This document shows positions 11,574 to 23,456 of a DNA stretch of 64,000 nt, piece by piece (position 1 is the first letter of the stretch; every line of letters begins with the position of its first letter). Both the position numbers and the translations under genes were made by a program. The DNA is from Cylicocyclus nassatus (lineage: Eukaryota > Nematoda > Chromadorea > Rhabditida > Strongylidae). Under the pieces are notes generated by a model. It did no database searches. It worked only from the letters and a program-made list of their open reading frames with translations, and had not been told where the DNA came from. The stretch is taken from the NCBI GenBank assembly GCA_958299035.1, contig CATQJL010000112.1, positions 42,350,833-42,414,832 of the forward strand, written 5' to 3'.

Positions 11574-12779
11574 TATGGAGGGAGCACTTTTCAGGCGAAT
11601 GAAGAAGAGTAAGTTTTTTGAGCGAGCGGGTCGAGTAGTGTTCGTGTCTCGAAAAAGGGGTGGCTGAGGGTTTTTGACCACTATCACGAGGAAAGTGAAG
11701 GAAGAATTTGAAATACGAAAAAACTTTGGTCTTCTTCTTTACACGTTTTTTTTGAGATTAAGTTGAAACTGGCAGGAAAGAAATTTTTTCCAGGAATGAT
11801 TTTTGTTGGTTTGAAAGTTTCGTTGTATCAATTTTAAGATTCGTATTATTCAATTCGTAATAGTGGAATTCGTAATACTTGCAATAGCACTAGTATTGTA
11901 AGAAAGAGTAGATCATGTGCTTCCAAATGAAATCTTGTTTAATTTTCAATAAGCTCTGATTGCAGAGGTAGTGGAGAAAGGAAATCACATAAGAAATGGA
12001 TCTAAGCATCCTCAACGATTCTAAGTAAGAGTAAACGTGGTATAAAATCAGAGAGTAATTTCTGTTTTACTGAGCAAAATTTGTGCTGATAGAGCTCTTC
12101 TATGAAAAGTTATGATGTGCTGGAGAGTATCGGAAAACACATTTTCTCATTTGTCGCAATTTTCGCGAAGATCACAACGTTTCAAAGAAGAGCTCATCAT
12201 CACAAATTCGCTCAGCTAAAAGAGGGGGTCAGAAAAACTATGTTCATGCCTGTCTCAGATTTTATTGCACAGTTTGAATTTTTGACTCGCCTGCTTAGAA
12301 CATCCATCTTGTGGTTTCGTTCTCCATTCTTCGCGATAAGAGCTCAGTAAAAAGTGAACAAGGTGTCATAAAATGTACGGAATTCATTCACTCTTTCTAG
12401 ACTAAGGTCAAGCAAGTTTATAATGGGAGGGGATTTGAATTTTTGGATCTGTTGCGACAGAACTTCGGGACCAACCCAATATGCTATCTGTAATCTTGAG
12501 AGGCTGCTTGCTAGAATTTTTCGTTCCCAGCTGCTGTTCGGGTCCACTTTACAATCTGTAGTGATGCCGAAAAAGCAATTTGTCAGGATTAGGTTAAAGG
12601 TGGAGCCGAAAGGTGCCAGTTGCAGCCATTTGTCAAGCTTAGCGGGGGCTCCCGCCTGCGCGAGTCTGGCACAATCAGCTACAGTCTCTTCGAGGCTGTT
12701 GCTTCTAGGTTTCTTTGCTTTGTCTATGTAATCATCGACCAGAATTTTTTAATTTTATTTTATTTTAACTTTCAGAAAA

Positions 12780-13418
12780 ATGGTGTTTTTGTGTCAACAG
12801 CCAGGTTTGGATCGATCTACTCTCATGGAGCAAGCGGAGTTATTGCAGGTATATGATTGCAATCTAAGATTTCAAAAAAATTGCATCGAATTGTTTTAAA
12901 CAGGAGCGAAACGAGCTGATTGAAGACGTTCGTTTCGTACGCCGGCTTCTGTTCGAAGAGCTCTGGGAACCACTGACCGCAAGTGAAGAGGAAATGAAGG
13001 GAGAAGAAAAAGTACTATCCTATTTGGTTCGCGGCGAAGTCCGCAAAACCTGTTTCAAAATTGAAGATGACCAATCGATGTCCCTCAAAGTTATTCTCTT
13101 TGGGTGCCAAGGAAGCGAACCCGCAGTTAGAGAATGTAAGATTGTGACCTATAGTGAACATAAATAGTTGTTCTATAATCATATTCAGGCACTATGCACA
13201 CAGGTTGCGGTTCTGTCGGTTCTCCACTCCTGAATAAACCGGGAAACCGCTGGAAAGGCGACCGAAGATGCGTCTGCCTCCACTTCGGAGACTTGGTCAT
13301 CGAGAAAATCGGAGAGAGCACCGCTTTGCAAGCCTCCGTACGCGACGCTCTTCCCCGGAAGCACGACCTCAGTAAAATTCGTAAACCTGGACGACGAAGA
13401 ACTACGACTGCAGCTTGA
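12780..13418 (+). CDS. Unrecognised small three-exon protein (left-arm copy)
   Basis: Exons are 12780-12848, 12904-13135 and 13189-13418, joining in frame to about 176 codons. A spliced-leader-type acceptor (TTTTAACTTTCAG) ends at 12775, five bases before the ATG. Both introns are 53-55 bp with GTATAT/GTAAGA donors and AACAG/TTCAG acceptors. An AATAAA lies near 13479. The product starts MVFLCQQPGLD and has a charged middle (ERNELIEDVRFVRRLLFEEL). I do not recognise a family. In exon 3 a second frame is also open from about 13233 to the TAG at 13436-13438 and looks at least as protein-like (ending LQLEHLGGRA), so the 3' reading frame is uncertain. The copy is the mirror image of 21612-22250 and probably an assembly duplicate. 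Confidence 0.6.
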
Positions 13419-13792
13419 GCACCTCGGTGGAAGAGCATAGATTCAAGTGTTTATATGTCCTCTATAGCTTGTTGTACAATAAAAGTTTTATTCGAGATGC
13501 TGCTCTATATATTTCGGTATTGCTGAGCTTGACCAAGATTGGTATTACATTTTTTTTGGCTTCGACGTTTCGGCGATTTACCCCTTTTCGTAGCCTAAAA
13601 AGACGAACGTATAGGTGCCTCTCCATTCAGACTCAAGTGTCAGAAACAAACTTTCGTCTCTTATATCGTTTGAGACTAACTATATAGGAGGAATGAAGAT
13701 GAACTTTATCATCATTGATCGCTGAGGGAAAAATCTTAAAGTCTGAAAGAATTTCTAACTCAACCAAACGCAAACCGTTCAGCTGTATTTGA

Positions 13793-14199
13793 TACTAGCT
13801 GATAGCCCCGGCCTCATCCGAGGCTCCAAATTAGTTTAGCTAACAAAACGTATGAACTTACAATTTTAAACTTCTTCAAACATGCGCAAAAAGCGCTTTG
13901 AGACGACTTGCCGCATCCTCCCGACTTTGAGATAGAAATGGACTCTACCGCCCCTGCTTACATGTTTATGGAAAAATGATCGGTTGGAGTATGAAAAGTT
14001 TTCATTCTTCTGGATTTCAGTAAACAAATCAATAAATCGATAAAACGGCCCAGTGAGCCGCCACGAAAAGTAGTCCTAAACCACCGCCGGGGTCAAAAAC
14101 ATAGGTGTGCAAAGTTTCAGCTCAATCGGTTCAACGGCTGGCGTTTCTATAAAGCACTAACAACCTAACGAACATCCTCACAGACTTTGAGTTATATAT
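13793..14199. mobile_element. Transposon-derived fragment
   Basis: It contains GCCCCGGCCTCATCCGAGGC, CCCCGGCGG-type words and a segment around 14100-14160 reading 'GTGCAAAGTTTCAGCTCAATCGG', a phrase typical of 3' regions of invertebrate repeats. It directly abuts the MITE at 14202. A mirror copy lies at about 20831-21237. It is non-coding; the family is inferred by resemblance only. Confidence 0.4.
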
Positions 14200-14201
14200 A
14201 T

Positions 14202-15151
14202 CAGGTTGTCCCATAAGTTCCGTCCGCTTTGGATTTCAATCGCAATAAATTATGAACTTCATGTTCCTAGATAGGTTTCAAGGTACCATTCGATAGAGCA
14301 AATCAAGCTCTACAAGGAGGCTATCTCGCTTTTGCATCAGCTCTGATCCATCTCGAGTTTCAAGGCGAAAACTAAAAAGATCCAACTGCCCGAAAAATCG
14401 AGAAAAAATCATAACTCCGTCTAAAAAAATTCTGTAAAAATTCTAACTTGCTCGCGTAAACAGTATCCATATAACACATTTATATACGCCATTGCCGTGT
14501 TTTTTCCTTGGCCAGAAATCAAGAAAATGAAGATTTTCACGCTTTTGCCAAAGTGGTGCTGTGATGTCCCTACATAGATAGTTGTATACTACTAGCCTGT
14601 AGAAGTACAAATGTAAATTTTCAGCTCTCTACAGGCACTAGCTTTCGAGAAATATGGATTTTAGCGTAAGGCATCCAACTAAGGCAAGCTGTATTCGATA
14701 TTTCTCGAGAACCAAAGCTTGTAGAGAGCTGAAAATTTATGTTTGCACTTTTACAGGCTAGTAGTATACAACTATCTATGTAGGGACATCACAGCACCAC
14801 TTTGGCAAAAGCGTGAAAATCTTCATTTTCTTGATTTCTAGCCAAGGAAAAAACACCGCAATGGCGTATATAAATGTGTTATATGGATACTGTTTACGCG
14901 AGCAAGTTAGAATTTTTACAGAATTTTTTTGAACGGAGTTATGATTTTTTCTCGATTTTTCGGGCAGTTGGATCTTTTTAGTTTTCGCCTTGAAACTCGA
15001 GATGGATCAGAGCTGATGCAAAAGCGAGATAGCCTCCTTGTAGAGCTTGATTTGCTCTATCTAACGGTACCTTGGAACCTATCTAGGATCAAGAAGTTCA
15101 TGATTTATTGCGGTTGAAATTTAAAACGGACGGAACTTATGGGACAACCTG
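14202..15151. mobile_element. 950-bp mariner-type long-hairpin MITE (left-arm copy)
   Basis: Ends are CAGGTTGTCCCATAAGTTCC and its complement, flanked by TA-rich sequence (TATATAT on both sides). Almost the whole element is an inverted repeat folding near 14670, with arms containing GATAGAGCAAATCAAGCTCT and the complement. The GATAGAGCAAATCAAGCTCT word is shared with 54921-55694. An AT microsatellite follows at 15152-15187. A mirror copy lies at 19879-20828. Confidence 0.85.
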
Positions 15152-16119
15152 ATATATATATATATATTATATATTATATATATATAGATTTAGAGAAATT
15201 TCATTTATGAACATATACTTGATCATTTTCAATAACATTCGCAAACTTCCGATTTTTTTCGGCTCCAATGGAATTGTTTTAAACTTCTCCTCGAAGGGGA
15301 CATATTGCTGGCATTCGTACAATTTGTTCTTCTTGATAGCGCTTGCTGTGCATTTAGTTGTATGCTAGATAGTGATAGCGCTTCTAAAAAGCTTTACTTG
15401 ACACTGTAGCTACTCATTCTTCTCCTCTTTCGAAAAAAATAAACGTTGATGAAGTGAATGTGTTAGAATGAAACAGAATAATGAAACCCTACAACTCTTG
15501 CATTCATCCTCAAATCAAACTAAACGTTAACCAGTGCTTTTGTATCTCTTTCCAGCAGCAACGGTTTTTAGCTGTATCATCCCAGCATTGCAAAAGTAAT
15601 CACGGAAATTCGAACCCAATATTTCTAGCGTTTAAATATGTAGTTGCTCACATCTGTGGCAAAGAATTACAAGTTAGATAAAAAGCGGTAAACGCTTGTT
15701 ATTAATATTATGCACACCTAAGATTTGACTATGGACAATTTACGAGCTTTTGAATCCCTAGGAGTTTCCAAGACTTTGTGGAGAGAAGAGGAGCTGAACA
15801 CCATTCAGAGTACTTGCTTCATTATTCTAGTCGATTTGCGAAATCTCTTTCTTTTCAACCTAGTGTACAGTAGATGATCAAATTCCAATAGGTCAACGTA
15901 CATTCAATTTTGGACATGACGAGTGGAACAAGTGTTTAGAACAGTTTCATATTTATGCATTAGGTAAACACATCACATAGAACCACTTTATGTACAGTCT
16001 TGGGCATAAACAAGAAACAGTTGTAGCAATTCAATATAAGGAATGGAGGGATGTAAGTGCGTCTCACTGAGATCGTCAGGGTGTTTTGACCGTGCCATAA
16101 ATCGTGTGTGCACTTATGC

Positions 16120-16280
16120 TACAATACCACCCGTAATTTGTGAAAAAAAAATGGCGGCGGGCACTTAACTTACGCGGCGCCGCCGAAGTTAGGTGACTTT
16201 TGCCGCGTCGCGCGGCAAAAGTCGGCGGAAAAGCGGCCAAAGTCACCTAACTTTGTCGCGCAACGCCTAACTTTTTATAA
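16120..16280. mobile_element. GC-rich palindromic element
   Basis: ACAATACCACCCGTAATTTG is followed by GC-rich arms (GAAGTTAGGTGACTTTTGCC and the complementary GGCCAAAGTCACCTAACTT) around CGCGTCGCGCGGC. It has the shape of a short foldback MITE. The mirror copy near 18750-18910 differs only in homopolymer lengths. Confidence 0.6.
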
Positions 16281-16498
16281 AAAAAGACCTTATCTTGATT
16301 CAAAATTCATGAATTCTATATATAAGAGTACCATTCAACTCAGCTCGGCGAGGCGCATCTTCCAATATACGGATGTGCCTAGTTGTGGGATATAAGTTTC
16401 TTTCCTGGAATTTAAATGTAAATGGACCATTCAGTGTGCTTATTCCAGAGGCTACGTACACATTCTATTGAGCACAGCAGAAATAGGGCAGGTATAGT

Positions 16499-16576
16499 TT
16501 AAGAGCTCATTCTGCATGGATATATGTGAAACTGGGCAGCTCATTCTGCATGGATATGTGTGAAAGTGGGCTTTTC
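16499..16576. repeat. Imperfect tandem duplication of about 38 bp
   Basis: GAGCTCATTCTGCATGGATA occurs twice (with GCAGCTCATTCTGCATGGAT the second time), followed by TATGTGAAACTGGG and TGTGTGAAAGTGGG. It lies at the edge of a hairpin-forming element that runs to about 16745 (GGGAATTGCGCGAAATTCC). A mirror copy is at about 18454-18531. Confidence 0.65.
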
Positions 16577-17414
16577 TCGGCGAAGTATGACGGGTCCCAA
16601 AATGCAGGAAGACAAAGGGAAATGGTTGGAAATCGCATGAGAAGCACATATCGCGGAATGCCGCGCGTGCTGTGCAATGTACAATACCACTCACAGAACG
16701 GGAATTGCGCGAAATTCCAGAAGTTTCGCGATTCCGGATTATCGCAAATTATGCAGCGCCATAACTTCCTTCGGAATTAATATATTCTAAATTCGAAAGC
16801 AGCACTGTGTTCATCTCGTGAAGGCGAATCTTTCTACGTACATCATGTCATCAATATCTTGTTTTCAGTTTTCTCAAATTGTTCTGAGGAGGTCCCTTTG
16901 CAAGTATGTAACGCAGCGCCTATCCAACTTGAAAGCTTCCAGTAAGCACCATTCGATAGTGCTCTTCTTGTGCATTATAGTGCGCTAGTAAGCTGCCGCA
17001 GACTTCTTTTCAAAAGAGAAAAAAGCGTTGGTAAATTCTGGAAAAATCACTCGTTTCCAGATTCTACTTGCCGTAACTTTCTTTGGAGTGGATATTTTCT
17101 GAATCCGAAAAATGCATTGTGCTCAGCTCATCAAGGCAAATCTTTCGGTATGCAGAATGTCCTTGATATCTCGATTTCAGTATTCTCAAAACTTTCTGCG
17201 GACGTCTCTTCGCAAAGGTGTGAAGCAGCGCGTATTGCCCCCAGTACATTCAGAAAGAAATTTTCAATAGTACTTCTTTTGTAGATTATGGAGCGCTAGA
17301 AAGTAGCCGCACACTCCTTTTCAAAGGAGTTAGAAGGGCTGGTGAATTCTGGAAAAATCATGTCCTTCTAAATTTTTCTCAACGTAACTCTAAAATATGA
17401 AGCTCTCTTGCTAA

Positions 17415-17440
17415 AAGCAGTGGTATCAACGCAGAGTACT
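17415..17440 (+). other. SMART/PCR amplification adapter (synthetic contaminant)
   Basis: The 26 bases beginning AAGCAGTGGTATCAACGC and ending GAGTACT are, from memory, the complete SMART-type PCR adapter used for cDNA and for low-input long-read genomic amplification. It lies exactly at the inner end of the left arm and is absent from the right arm. It is not nematode sequence. Confidence 0.95.
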
Positions 17441-17614
17441 GAAAACCTCTATAAGCGAAGTTTTCCTTACAATCCAGGAGCATCAACATTTTGACCAAAA
17501 TCCATCGGCGAGCTTCCAGAGCGTAAAACGAGAAAAAATGAAATGACCCGAAAATCTCGGAAAACTTGCTCATAGTGGTTATCCGACCTGCTGGTTACGA
17601 AAAATCACATCTGC
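17441..17614. other. Loop of the inverted duplication
   Basis: This 174-base segment is single-copy and sits between the adapter and the right arm. It is most simply the true genomic continuation of the right arm, beginning at the fragment end to which adapter was ligated. It has no gene. Confidence 0.85.
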
Positions 17615-19878
17615 TTAGCAAGAGAGCTTCATATTTTAGAGTTACGTTGAGAAAAATTTAGAAGGACATGATTTTTCCAGAATTCACCAGCCCTTCTAAC
17701 TCCTTTGAAAAGGAGTGTGCGGCTACTTTCTAGCGCTCCATAATCTACAAAAGAAGTACTATTGAAAATTTCTTTCTGAATGTACTGGGGGCAATACGCG
17801 CTGCTTCACACCTTTGCGAAGAGACGTCCGCAGAAAGTTTTGAGAATACTGAAATCGAGATATCAAGGACATTCTGCATACCGAAAGATTTGCCTTGATG
17901 AGCTGAGCACAATGCATTTTTCGGATTCAGAAAATATCCACTCCAAAGAAAGTTACGGCAAGTAGAATCTGGAAACGAGTGATTTTTCCAGAATTTACCA
18001 ACGCTTTTTTCTCTTTTGAAAAGAAGTCTGCGGCAGCTTACTAGCGCACTATAATGCACAAGAAGAGCACTATCGAATGGTGCTTACTGGAAGCTTTCAA
18101 GTTGGATAGGCGCTGCGTTACATACTTGCAAAGGGACCTCCTCAGAACAATTTGAGAAAACTGAAAACAAGATATTGATGACATGATGTACGTAGAAAGA
18201 TTCGCCTTCACGAGATGAACACAGTGCTGCTTTCGAATTTAGAATATATTAATTCCGAAGGAAGTTATGGCGCTGCATAATTTGCGATAATCCGGAATCG
18301 CGAAACTTCTGGAATTTCGCGCAATTCCCGTTCTGTGAGTGGTATTGTACATTGCACAGCACGCGCGGCATTCCGCGATATGTGCTTCTCATGCGATTTC
18401 CAACCATTTCCCTTTGTCTTCCTGCATTTTGGGACCCGTCATACTTCGCCGAGAAAAGCCCACTTTCACACATATCCATGCAGAATGAGCTGCCCAGTTT
18501 TCACATATATCCATGCAGAATGAGCTCTTAAACTATACCTGCCCTATTTCTGCTGTGCTCAATAGAATGTGTACGTAGCCTCTGGAATAAGCACACTGAA
18601 TGGTCCATTTACATTTAAATTCCAGGAAAGAAACTTATATCCCACAACTAGGCACATCCGTATATTGGAAGATGCGCCTCGCCGAGCTGAGTTGAATGGT
18701 ACTCTTATATATAGAATTCATGAATTTTGAATCAAGATAAGGTCTTTTTTTATAAAAAGTTAGGCGTTGCGCGACAAAGTTAGGTGACTTTGGCCGCTTT
18801 TCCGCCGACTTTTGCCGCGCGACGCGGCAAAAAGTCACCTAACTTCGGCGGCGCCCGCGTAAGTTAAGTGCCGCCGCCATTTTTTTTCACAAATTACGGG
18901 TGGTATTGTAGCATAAGTGCACACACGATTTATGGCACGGTCAAAACACCCTGACGATCTCAGTGAGACGCACTTACATCCCTCCATTCCTTATATTGAA
19001 TTGCTACAACTGTTTCTTGTTTATGCCCAAGACTGTACATAAAGTGGTTCTATGTGATGTGTTTACCTAATGCATAAATATGAAACTGTTCTAAACACTT
19101 GTTCCACTCGTCATGTCCAAAATTGAATGTACGTTGACCTATTGGAATTTGATCATCTACTGTACACTAGGTTGAAAAGAAAGAGATTTCGCAAATCGAC
19201 TAGAATAATGAAGCAAGTACTCTGAATGGTGTTCAGCTCCTCTTCTCTCCACAAAGTCTTGGAAACTCCTAGGGATTCAAAAGCTCGTAAATTGTCCATA
19301 GTCAAATCTTAGGTGTGCATAATATTAATAACAAGCGTTTACCGCTTTTTATCTAACTTGTAATTCTTTGCCACAGATGTGAGCAACTACATATTTAAAC
19401 GCTAGAAATATTGGGTTCGAATTTCCGTGATTACTTTTGCAATGCTGGGATGATACAGCTAAAAACCGTTGCTGCTGGAAAGAGATACAAAAGCACTGGT
19501 TAACGTTTAGTTTGATTTGAGGATGAATGCAAGAGTTGTAGGGTTTCATTATTCTGTTTCATTCTAACACATTCACTTCATCAACGTTTATTTTTTTCGA
19601 AAGAGGAGAAGAATGAGTAGCTACAGTGTCAAGTAAAGCTTTTTAGAAGCGCTATCACTATCTAGCATACAACTAAATGCACAGCAAGCGCTATCAAGAA
19701 GAACAAATTGTACGAATGCCAGCAATATGTCCCCTTCGAGGAGAAGTTTAAAACAATTCCATTGGAGCCGAAAAAAATCGGAAGTTTGCGAATGTTATTG
19801 AAAATGATCAAGTATATGTTCATAAATGAAATTTCTCTAAATCTATATATATATAATATATAATATATATATATATAT

Positions 19879-20828
19879 CAGGTTGTCCCATAAGTTCCGT
19901 CCGTTTTAAATTTCAACCGCAATAAATCATGAACTTCTTGATCCTAGATAGGTTCCAAGGTACCGTTAGATAGAGCAAATCAAGCTCTACAAGGAGGCTA
20001 TCTCGCTTTTGCATCAGCTCTGATCCATCTCGAGTTTCAAGGCGAAAACTAAAAAGATCCAACTGCCCGAAAAATCGAGAAAAAATCATAACTCCGTTCA
20101 AAAAAATTCTGTAAAAATTCTAACTTGCTCGCGTAAACAGTATCCATATAACACATTTATATACGCCATTGCGGTGTTTTTTCCTTGGCTAGAAATCAAG
20201 AAAATGAAGATTTTCACGCTTTTGCCAAAGTGGTGCTGTGATGTCCCTACATAGATAGTTGTATACTACTAGCCTGTAAAAGTGCAAACATAAATTTTCA
20301 GCTCTCTACAAGCTTTGGTTCTCGAGAAATATCGAATACAGCTTGCCTTAGTTGGATGCCTTACGCTAAAATCCATATTTCTCGAAAGCTAGTGCCTGTA
20401 GAGAGCTGAAAATTTACATTTGTACTTCTACAGGCTAGTAGTATACAACTATCTATGTAGGGACATCACAGCACCACTTTGGCAAAAGCGTGAAAATCTT
20501 CATTTTCTTGATTTCTGGCCAAGGAAAAAACACGGCAATGGCGTATATAAATGTGTTATATGGATACTGTTTACGCGAGCAAGTTAGAATTTTTACAGAA
20601 TTTTTTTAGACGGAGTTATGATTTTTTCTCGATTTTTCGGGCAGTTGGATCTTTTTAGTTTTCGCCTTGAAACTCGAGATGGATCAGAGCTGATGCAAAA
20701 GCGAGATAGCCTCCTTGTAGAGCTTGATTTGCTCTATCGAATGGTACCTTGAAACCTATCTAGGAACATGAAGTTCATAATTTATTGCGATTGAAATCCA
20801 AAGCGGACGGAACTTATGGGACAACCTG
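19879..20828. mobile_element. 950-bp mariner-type long-hairpin MITE (right-arm copy)
   Basis: Mirror copy of 14202-15151 with the same ends and TA flanks. It is probably the genuine locus. Confidence 0.85.
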
Positions 20829-21611
20829 ATATATATAACTCAAAGTCTGTGAGGATGTTCGTTAGGTTGTTAGTGCTTTATAGAAACGCCAGCCGTTGAA
20901 CCGATTGAGCTGAAACTTTGCACACCTATGTTTTTGACCCCGGCGGTGGTTTAGGACTACTTTTCGTGGCGGCTCACTGGGCCGTTTTATCGATTTATTG
21001 ATTTGTTTACTGAAATCCAGAAGAATGAAAACTTTTCATACTCCAACCGATCATTTTTCCATAAACATGTAAGCAGGGGCGGTAGAGTCCATTTCTATCT
21101 CAAAGTCGGGAGGATGCGGCAAGTCGTCTCAAAGCGCTTTTTGCGCATGTTTGAAGAAGTTTAAAATTGTAAGTTCATACGTTTTGTTAGCTAAACTAAT
21201 TTGGAGCCTCGGATGAGGCCGGGGCTATCAGCTAGTATCAAATACAGCTGAACGGTTTGCGTTTGGTTGAGTTAGAAATTCTTTCAGACTTTAAGATTTT
21301 TCCCTCAGCGATCAATGATGATAAAGTTCATCTTCATTCCTCCTATATAGTTAGTCTCAAACGATATAAGAGACGAAAGTTTGTTTCTGACACTTGAGTC
21401 TGAATGGAGAGGCACCTATACGTTCGTCTTTTTAGGCTACGAAAAGGGGTAAATCGCCGAAACGTCGAAGCCAAAAAAAATGTAATACCAATCTTGGTCA
21501 AGCTCAGCAATACCGAAATATATAGAGCAGCATCTCGAATAAAACTTTTATTGTACAACAAGCTATAGAGGACATATAAACACTTGAATCTATGCTCTTC
21601 CACCGAGGTGC

Positions 21612-22250
21612 TCAAGCTGCAGTCGTAGTTCTTCGTCGTCCAGGTTTACGAATTTTACTGAGGTCGTGCTTCCGGGGAAGAGCGTCGCGTACGGAGGCTT
21701 GCAAAGCGGTGCTCTCTCCGATTTTCTCGATGACCAAGTCTCCGAAGTGGAGGCAGACGCATCTTCGGTCGCCTTTCCAGCGGTTTCCCGGTTTATTCAG
21801 GAGTGGAGAACCGACAGAACCGCAACCTGTGTGCATAGTGCCTGAATATGATTATAGAACAACTATTTATGTTCACTATAGGTCACAATCTTACATTCTC
21901 TAACTGCGGGTTCGCTTCCTTGGCACCCAAAGAGAATAACTTTGAGGGACATCGATTGGTCATCTTCAATTTTGAAACAGGTTTTGCGGACTTCGCCGCG
22001 AACCAAATAGGATAGTACTTTTTCTTCTCCCTTCATTTCCTCTTCACTTGCGGTCAGTGGTTCCCAGAGCTCTTCGAACAGAAGCCGGCGTACGAAACGA
22101 ACGTCTTCAATCAGCTCGTTTCGCTCCTGTTTAAAACAATTCGATGCAATTTTTTTGAAATCTTAGATTGCAATCATATACCTGCAATAACTCCGCTTGC
22201 TCCATGAGAGTAGATCGATCCAAACCTGGCTGTTGACACAAAAACACCAT
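21612..22250 (-). CDS. Unrecognised small three-exon protein (right-arm copy)
   Basis: Minus-strand exons are 22182-22250, 21895-22126 and 21612-21841, the mirror of the left-arm gene with the same spliced-leader acceptor, introns and poly(A) signal. It encodes about 176 aa, hydrophilic and charged, without signal peptide or membrane segment. Exon 3 has two open frames. The exon-junction frame ends at the TGA at 21612-21614; the alternative ends at 21592 (TAG) and gives a more typical acidic tail. A one-base error or an unrecognised splice site could connect exon 2 to that frame. No family is recognised. This is the copy to keep if the palindrome is collapsed. Confidence 0.6.
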
Positions 22251-23456
22251 TTTTCTGAAAGTTAAAATAAAATAAAATTAAAAAATTCTGGTCGATGATT
22301 ACATAGACAAAGCAAAGAAACCTAGAAGCAACAGCCTCGAAGAGACTGTAGCTGATTGTGCCAGACTCGCGCAGGCGGGAGCCCCCGCTAAGCTTGACAA
22401 ATGGCTGCAACTGGCACCTTTCGGCTCCACCTTTAACCTAATCCTGACAAATTGCTTTTTCGGCATCACTACAGATTGTAAAGTGGACCCGAACAGCAGC
22501 TGGGAACGAAAAATTCTAGCAAGCAGCCTCTCAAGATTACAGATAGCATATTGGGTTGGTCCCGAAGTTCTGTCGCAACAGATCCAAAAATTCAAATCCC
22601 CTCCCATTATAAACTTGCTTGACCTTAGTCTAGAAAGAGTGAATGAATTCCGTACATTTTATGACACCTTGTTCACTTTTTACTGAGCTCTTATCGCGAA
22701 GAATGGAGAACGAAACCACAAGATGGATGTTCTAAGCAGGCGAGTCAAAAATTCAAACTGTGCAATAAAATCTGAGACAGGCATGAACATAGTTTTTCTG
22801 ACCCCCTCTTTTAGCTGAGCGAATTTGTGATGATGAGCTCTTCTTTGAAACGTTGTGATCTTCGCGAAAATTGCGACAAATGAGAAAATGTGTTTTCCGA
22901 TACTCTCCAGCACATCATAACTTTTCATAGAAGAGCTCTATCAGCACAAATTTTGCTCAGTAAAACAGAAATTACTCTCTGATTTTATACCACGTTTACT
23001 CTTACTTAGAATCGTTGAGGATGCTTAGATCCATTTCTTATGTGATTTCCTTTCTCCACTACCTCTGCAATCAGAGCTTATTGAAAATTAAACAAGATTT
23101 CATTTGGAAGCACATGATCTACTCTTTCTTACAATACTAGTGCTATTGCAAGTATTACGAATTCCACTATTACGAATTGAATAATACGAATCTTAAAATT
23201 GATACAACGAAACTTTCAAACCAACAAAAATCATTCCTGGAAAAAATTTCTTTCCTGCCAGTTTCAACTTAATCTCAAAAAAAACGTGTAAAGAAGAAGA
23301 CCAAAGTTTTTTCGTATTTCAAATTCTTCCTTCACTTTCCTCGTGATAGTGGTCAAAAACCCTCAGCCACCCCTTTTTCGAGACACGAACACTACTCGAC
23401 CCGCTCGCTCAAAAAACTTACTCTTCTTCATTCGCCTGAAAAGTGCTCCCTCCATA

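Larger units (their letters stand above)
11574..17414. repeat. Left arm of giant inverted duplication
   Basis: Every landmark at position p in this arm has its reverse complement at about 35030-p in 17615-23456. The match runs from the gap edge to the adapter. Differences that I can see are single-base changes in homopolymer length (for example the A-run and G-run near 16140-16165 and the AAA/AAAA near 16540), as expected for two reads of the same molecule. The arm carries the small gene at 12780-13418 and several MITEs. It is probably a false copy of the right arm. Confidence 0.95.
17615..23456. repeat. Right arm of giant inverted duplication (probably the real locus)
   Basis: Reverse complement of 11574-17414. 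Unlike the left arm it continues without a break into unique sequence at 23457 and onward, so it is the copy most likely to represent the genome. Confidence 0.93.

Noticed and set aside
11574..23456. A natural 12-kb palindrome with paired genes (like sex-chromosome palindromes or inverted amplicons)
   Set aside because: A synthetic adapter at the fold, homopolymer-only differences between arms and termination at an assembly gap make an artefact far more likely.
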